The notes beneath the pieces are model-generated. The model was given only the letters and a program-made list of their open reading frames with translations, did no database searches and had not been told where the DNA came from. Source: Filimonas lacunae (GTDB lineage: Bacteria > Bacteroidota > Bacteroidia > Chitinophagales > Chitinophagaceae). Taken from it: DNA of 64,000 bases. The translations under genes and the position numbers were made by a program. Numbering within the stretch: the first letter of the stretch is position 1; every line of letters begins with the position of its first letter. This document shows positions 60,484 through 64,000 of this stretch, piece by piece. The stretch spans positions 3,224,001 to 3,288,000 of the forward strand of contig NZ_AP017422.1 in the NCBI RefSeq assembly GCF_002355595.1, read 5' to 3'.

Positions 60484-60773
60484 ATTTAGTGAAATGGCGC
60501 AGCGCTACGACATCAGCGATTTAGGTGAAGCAGTAGATTACCTGGCGCATCCGGCACTAAGAAAACGGCTGATGAAAATCAGCCAGGCTTTACTGGAACT
60601 TCCCAGCAATAATACTACGGAGATTATGGGGCGTTCCGGCGATATAAAATTGCAATTCATCTATGACATTATTTTCATTGGTTCCCGATGCTGATATTGT
60701 TTTCAAGGCCGTACTTGAAAAGTTTTTTAGTGGCAAGCAAGATAAAGCTACCCTTTCGCTCTTGTCCCTTTAG
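60484..60773 (+). pseudogene. 3' part of the IS21-split DUF1810 gene, frameshifted
   Basis: Starting at the right copy of the target duplication, the frame reads EMAQRYDISDLGEAVDYLAH, PALRKRLMKISQALLELPS and SGDIKLQ. There an extra T (near 60654) shifts the frame; after it the correct reading continues SSMTLFSLVPDADIVFKAVL, EKFFSGKQDKATL and ends at TAG 60771-60773. These are the DUF1810 C-terminal landmarks. The gene is therefore broken twice, by insertion and frameshift. Confidence 0.75.
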
Positions 60774-60822
60774 AAAATTTTTCAGCATATTTTGGATTTT
60801 TTTGGCAAAAGTCATCCTAAAC

Positions 60823-60849
60823 GTGCCCAAACCGGGAAAGGGCACTTTT
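60823..60849 (+). terminator. hairpin with T-run upstream of the excisionase-like gene
   Basis: GTGCCC (60823-60828) pairs with GGGCAC (60840-60845), loop AAACCGGGAAA, then TTTT. It may terminate the broken gene to its left or act as an attenuator for the gene at 60911. Confidence 0.55.
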
Positions 60850-60910
60850 CGGTTGTTGTATCATTGTAAAATAGCAGCACAGCTACTATTTCAACATTAA
60901 ACTTTTGAAA

Positions 60911-61252
60911 ATGGAAACAATGAATCACAACGAAAAAAAACAGACAGTTATGTTATTCCCTTTTGACCCGGAAGTATTTTGGCAGCGGGTGCGACTTATC
61001 ATACGGGAGGAAGTGAGCCGGGTAGAAAAAGCCGCCCCGGTAACTTCCTTATATGAAACGCCGGGGCTGGAATACAAACCACTTTACAAGATAGAAGAAG
61101 TATGCCAGCTCTTCCAGATTAGCAAACCTACCATCTACTCATGGGTGGAATGCGGTAAGCTAAAACCAGTAAAAATTCGTTCACGTGTATTTTTTCTATG
61201 GCAGGACATTCAATCTCTTTTGAAGGAAGGGCGGAAAGATACCGCTGCGTAA
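60911..61252 (+). CDS. excisionase-like helix-turn-helix protein
   Basis: 113 residues from the ATG at 60911 (METMNHNEKKQTVML). A helical N-terminal half (FWQRVRLIIREEVSRVEKAA) precedes a MerR/excisionase-type winged helix (YKIEEVCQLFQISKPTIYSW followed by VECGKLKPVKIRSRVFF). Small proteins of this plan are common in Bacteroidota conjugative and mobilizable elements and often act as excisionase or as regulators of excision. It supports an integrative element here, though it is 8 kb from the integrase gene. Confidence 0.85.
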   Translation: METMNHNEKKQTVMLFPFDPEVFWQRVRLIIREEVSRVEKAAPVTSLYETPGLEYKPLYKIEEVCQLFQISKPTIYSWVECGKLKPVKIRSRVFFLWQDIQSLLKEGRKDTAA

Positions 61253-61340
61253 AGAATTAGTATAAAAAATACTTTTTAATAAGTAAGGTTTGTTTTAATC
61301 AAGGCAAATCTTACTTATATATGAACTAAACCTTGACAGA

Positions 61341-62972
61341 TTATTGCCTTGCCTTTTTTTTAACTTTTAATGTATCGCTCACTTTATCTAATTTTATATT
61401 CAAATTAGAATCTTTATAGTCAATACAATTAAGATGATTATCAATTGTAGAATCTTTATTTACTACAATCGAATTAAGATTGTGCTCAACATTATTCTTG
61501 TACATAAGATGAAGAACAATTGTAAGAAACAATAGTAACAAGATTATCCCTATCCAAAGCCTAGAATAAACTTTTGTCTTTTTATCTATAAACTCTAGAT
61601 CAGACTTATGCTCTGAGTCATTATTCAATATTCTTTGAATATCTTCTTTGGTAAGCAAGTCTTCATTTCTGGTCTTCATTTTATTATAAGTGTCTATAAG
61701 TCGTTCTTTCTGATGCTTAACTTCCCATCGGCAAACAAAAAAATACAAAAATGAAGCTAGCAAAAAAGATATAGATAAAATCGTGGCTTCTAAAGAAAAT
61801 AGATCGACTAAAGTTTTTGATGAAATTATCTTACTGATAATCATTGTCGCATACAGAGAAACAACTGCTAATGCTGATTTTTGAAAACCCGACGCGAATG
61901 CCTCAATAACTTTTCCCGCTTTTTCGTTAAACCCAAAAATCTGATCTGACATCTTATTACGTAAATCTATGTACTGCTTTACATTTTGCTTTTCATAAAC
62001 TTTAAATCCTGACAGAATTGAAGTGTAAACAGATTGATCTATAGAATAATTGTCATTGGAGCTAATATTTAAGGATATAAGATTTCTTGAAAGCCCAATT
62101 TTATCTTGGAGGCCGCCATTAGATGTCACCCATCTGTAGATGTTATAGTAGCTAGGTAGATTCTCTAATTTTAAAGATTTCAAATCTACTTCGGCTGAAA
62201 TAGTCTTGTATCCATTCATCTTAAGCGATAGCTTGTCATCTTTCAAGACAGAGAAATCATTTAGAATAGCCATAGAAAAGGCTAGACAGGATACAGAAAA
62301 CTTATCAATCGTCAGGTTACTTAAACCTCCTTTATGCAAAACCTCAAAGTCATCTGGCAACATTATATTACTACCATTAATGCTAAAATGACTTACTGAT
62401 TTAAGCTTCTCCCATAACTTAATGTGCTCTATCTTTCCGACGTTTCCGTTTTTCTTAAAATCCGGATCAGAAATTAAATGTATAGAGTTGGTATGAAAAT
62501 GATTTTTGAAACTTGGATTTATTAAAAATAAATCGGAATTGCCAGATGAGAAAAAAGATGAGAACACAGAAACGAAATCGAATATCTTTAATTCTTGCAA
62601 GTAACGTTCAAAGATTGCTACATTATAGATATTAACAGTGTCTCCCTTTAATTTCCCTTTATCAATTCGCAGATCAATTTCAACAAAATCCAAATCATCA
62701 ATTACATCTTCCTCGCTTTCCCAGGTTGCAAAAAATAGTTCATTATTGAGTTGGTTGGATGCATAGGAAATAGGCTCGCCAGATATAGTAGCAGTCAATG
62801 TAAGCCGATCCCATGAATCAAGATCCCTAAGTAAAGCAGATAAGCTATCACGGAGATTGAAATTCAATCTCTGAATATGAGCATTGACAACAAATTGTAA
62901 AAGTGTTTCTGAACTGGATGTAATAGTAACATCTTTTGCCAAAACGGACAATATATCATTCGGAAGAATCAT
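61341..62972 (-). CDS. hypothetical protein with three C-terminal membrane segments
   Basis: 543 residues. The first 350 residues are soluble, mixed alpha/beta, and rich in Asn, Ser, Asp and Lys. Two hydrophobic helices at about 366-386 (KSALAVVSLYATMIISKIIS) and 395-414 (EATILSISFLLASFLYFFVC), a charged coiled loop, a third helix at about 472-491 (LWIGIILLLLFLTIVLHLMY) and a 50-residue basic tail follow. No family recognised. The start overlaps the end of the upstream gene by 17 bases, implying translational coupling. Composition is AT-rich compared with the left of the window. Confidence 0.7.
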   Translation of the reverse strand: MILPNDILSVLAKDVTITSSSETLLQFVVNAHIQRLNFNLRDSLSALLRDLDSWDRLTLTATISGEPISYASNQLNNELFFATWESEEDVIDDLDFVEIDLRIDKGKLKGDTVNIYNVAIFERYLQELKIFDFVSVFSSFFSSGNSDLFLINPSFKNHFHTNSIHLISDPDFKKNGNVGKIEHIKLWEKLKSVSHFSINGSNIMLPDDFEVLHKGGLSNLTIDKFSVSCLAFSMAILNDFSVLKDDKLSLKMNGYKTISAEVDLKSLKLENLPSYYNIYRWVTSNGGLQDKIGLSRNLISLNISSNDNYSIDQSVYTSILSGFKVYEKQNVKQYIDLRNKMSDQIFGFNEKAGKVIEAFASGFQKSALAVVSLYATMIISKIISSKTLVDLFSLEATILSISFLLASFLYFFVCRWEVKHQKERLIDTYNKMKTRNEDLLTKEDIQRILNNDSEHKSDLEFIDKKTKVYSRLWIGIILLLLFLTIVLHLMYKNNVEHNLNSIVVNKDSTIDNHLNCIDYKDSNLNIKLDKVSDTLKVKKKARQ

Positions 62973-63999
62973 TTATTTGTTGCGTTTTAAAATAATTAAA
63001 TCCAACATCCGTCTTTATCTTGATATATTTTTCACCATGCTCAGTAAAAGCTAACACTGAAGAGTCCAGATTGATGTCCTCCTTAATTATCAATTCCAAT
63101 TGAGGAGTAAGATTTAGTTTATATATCATCCTTTTCTTTAAACAACTCCTCACTATTTGAAACCTACCCTCAAACTTACATCTATCAGGCAGGCTACGTA
63201 TGTTAGTTGCAACAGCATTCATGTTAAGTTCTGAGTCCTCTGGCACATAAGAAACAATTATATCATTTAAATAGTCTTCCATAACAAACTCAGGCATCGA
63301 TCTGTAATACTGGACGGTTGCATTTCTTATTATCATCCAGTCGCGAGGATGCTTTGCCTTTAATCCACTAAACACCTTTCTATCCATCATATCAAAAGAT
63401 TTCTCGGTGTTATGCTCATTGGTATATTCTTCAACAAGTTCTAAAAAGTCTTTCCACCAATATGAAGAAATAACTGTCCGATAATCGCTAACCTTCGCAT
63501 ACAACGGTATAAAGTTATTATCACAATAAGCACAAAATGCTTTAAATATCTTTTTCTTAATTGGAAGACCTGTAGCCTTTTTATTATCTGTTTCATTAAT
63601 AAAATCAGAGTGTTCTGCTTTTATTATCAAAAACAAAAGCTCTTCGTTATATTCAACTAAAGCTTGAATCATTATCCCTTTCTGTACTTCTCTGTTTAAA
63701 TGCTCTATTCGTTGTTGAACATTTTCTTCTTTACGAAGTAACCTTTTTGCGGCATCTAACAAAAGAGTAGGTCTTTTGATTTCATCCCCTAAACTATTTA
63801 TCATAGTAATTAAAGCAGTAGGTTCATCAGGAAACAAATACTTCTTACTTCTCTGATCGCCTATAACATCTACGATAAGTTGCTCAATGTAGAAACTAAA
63901 GTCATTAGCCTCAGTGCTAATAGTGATTTCAACAGGAGTATTTCGATCTAGGTCAAAGCGGAATACACTCTTAAATAATACAGTCATGCAATCAGTCAT
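62956..63999 (-). CDS. hypothetical soluble protein, partner of the 543-residue membrane protein (may continue beyond window)
   Basis: At least 347 residues; the ATG at 63999 is one base from the window edge and the frame could begin upstream, while an internal ATG at 63987 is also possible. No membrane segment. Middle part (about 85-160) is helical, with LVEYNEELLFLIIKAEHSDF and GLPIKKKIFKAFCAYCDNNF; the C-terminal 60 residues are beta-rich (LELIIKEDINLDSSVLAFTE). There is a faint likeness to nucleoid-associated NA37/YejK-type proteins, not enough to assign it. The stop overlaps the next gene's ATG by 17 bases. Confidence 0.65.
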   Translation of the reverse strand: MTDCMTVLFKSVFRFDLDRNTPVEITISTEANDFSFYIEQLIVDVIGDQRSKKYLFPDEPTALITMINSLGDEIKRPTLLLDAAKRLLRKEENVQQRIEHLNREVQKGIMIQALVEYNEELLFLIIKAEHSDFINETDNKKATGLPIKKKIFKAFCAYCDNNFIPLYAKVSDYRTVISSYWWKDFLELVEEYTNEHNTEKSFDMMDRKVFSGLKAKHPRDWMIIRNATVQYYRSMPEFVMEDYLNDIIVSYVPEDSELNMNAVATNIRSLPDRCKFEGRFQIVRSCLKKRMIYKLNLTPQLELIIKEDINLDSSVLAFTEHGEKYIKIKTDVGFNYFKTQQINDSSE

Positions 64000-64000
64000 G

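Noticed and set aside
60494-60694. 66-residue gene starting MAQRYDISDL
   Set aside because: It is the internal part of DUF1810 split by IS21 and ends at a frameshift, so not an independent gene.

Overview
The window reads as the chromosome of a member of the Bacteroidota, most likely family Chitinophagaceae (Chitinophaga-like). The evidence is a SusC/SusD pair under ECF sigma/FecR control, type IX secretion (T9SS) C-terminal sorting domains, DUF5686, DUF5777 and DUF5107 proteins, Bacteroidota-type promoters (TAnnTTTG), many AraC regulators and a near absence of Shine-Dalgarno sequences. The assignment comes from reading the sequence; no database search was possible.

Layout. 1-5.6 kb: a 5'-truncated DUF5686 outer-membrane protein, a lipoprotein, and a leftward AraC/DoxX/SDR operon. 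5.7-13.1 kb: ECF sigma factor, FecR anti-sigma, SusC, SusD and a secreted glycerophosphodiester phosphodiesterase, probably one regulated uptake system. 13.2-14.0 kb: an Rpn/PD-(D/E)XK protein. 14.1-26.3 kb: a compact galactoside-use operon (DUF5107-TPR protein, GH35 beta-galactosidase, sugar porter, GH2 hydrolase, aldose 1-epimerase) divergent from its likely AraC activator. 26.4-31.1 kb: a leftward envelope/heme cluster (HMA-like membrane protein, lipoprotein truncated haemoglobin, OB-fold protein, cytochrome c lipoprotein, YceI, DUF5777 barrel, glutamyl-tRNA reductase). 31.1-35.1 kb: an nhaA remnant, three unrecognised genes and a patch of degenerate short repeats. 35.1-40.3 kb: AraC, SDR, MaoC, a Bor-like lipoprotein and an FAD oxidase. 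40.4-47.0 kb: three secreted pectin enzymes (pectinesterase and two pectate lyases) with T9SS tails. 47.2-51.2 kb: response regulator, AI-2E transporter, DUF892 stress protein, a small AraC-like regulator, and two abutting gene fragments (acyltransferase and OmpA).

From 51.35 kb to the right edge the window changes character. A tRNA-Cys(GCA) is followed directly by a tyrosine integrase, with six copies of an ATCGACAA motif between them. Beyond lies visibly AT-rich accessory DNA: a membrane/coiled-coil protein, an IS481-family insertion, an HNH-type protein, an IS21-family insertion with an 8-bp target duplication that splits a DUF1810 gene, an excisionase-like HTH protein, and two overlapping unrecognised genes that run off the right edge. 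I read this as the left end of an integrative element inserted at tRNA-Cys; its other end is outside the window.

The best candidates for something undescribed are the overlapping pair at 61.3-64.0 kb (a soluble protein plus a C-terminally membrane-anchored protein, possibly a defence or toxin-type module), the heme/haemoglobin envelope cluster at 26.4-31.1 kb, and the repeat patch at 32.6-33.1 kb. All three are inferences from layout and motifs, not demonstrated systems.
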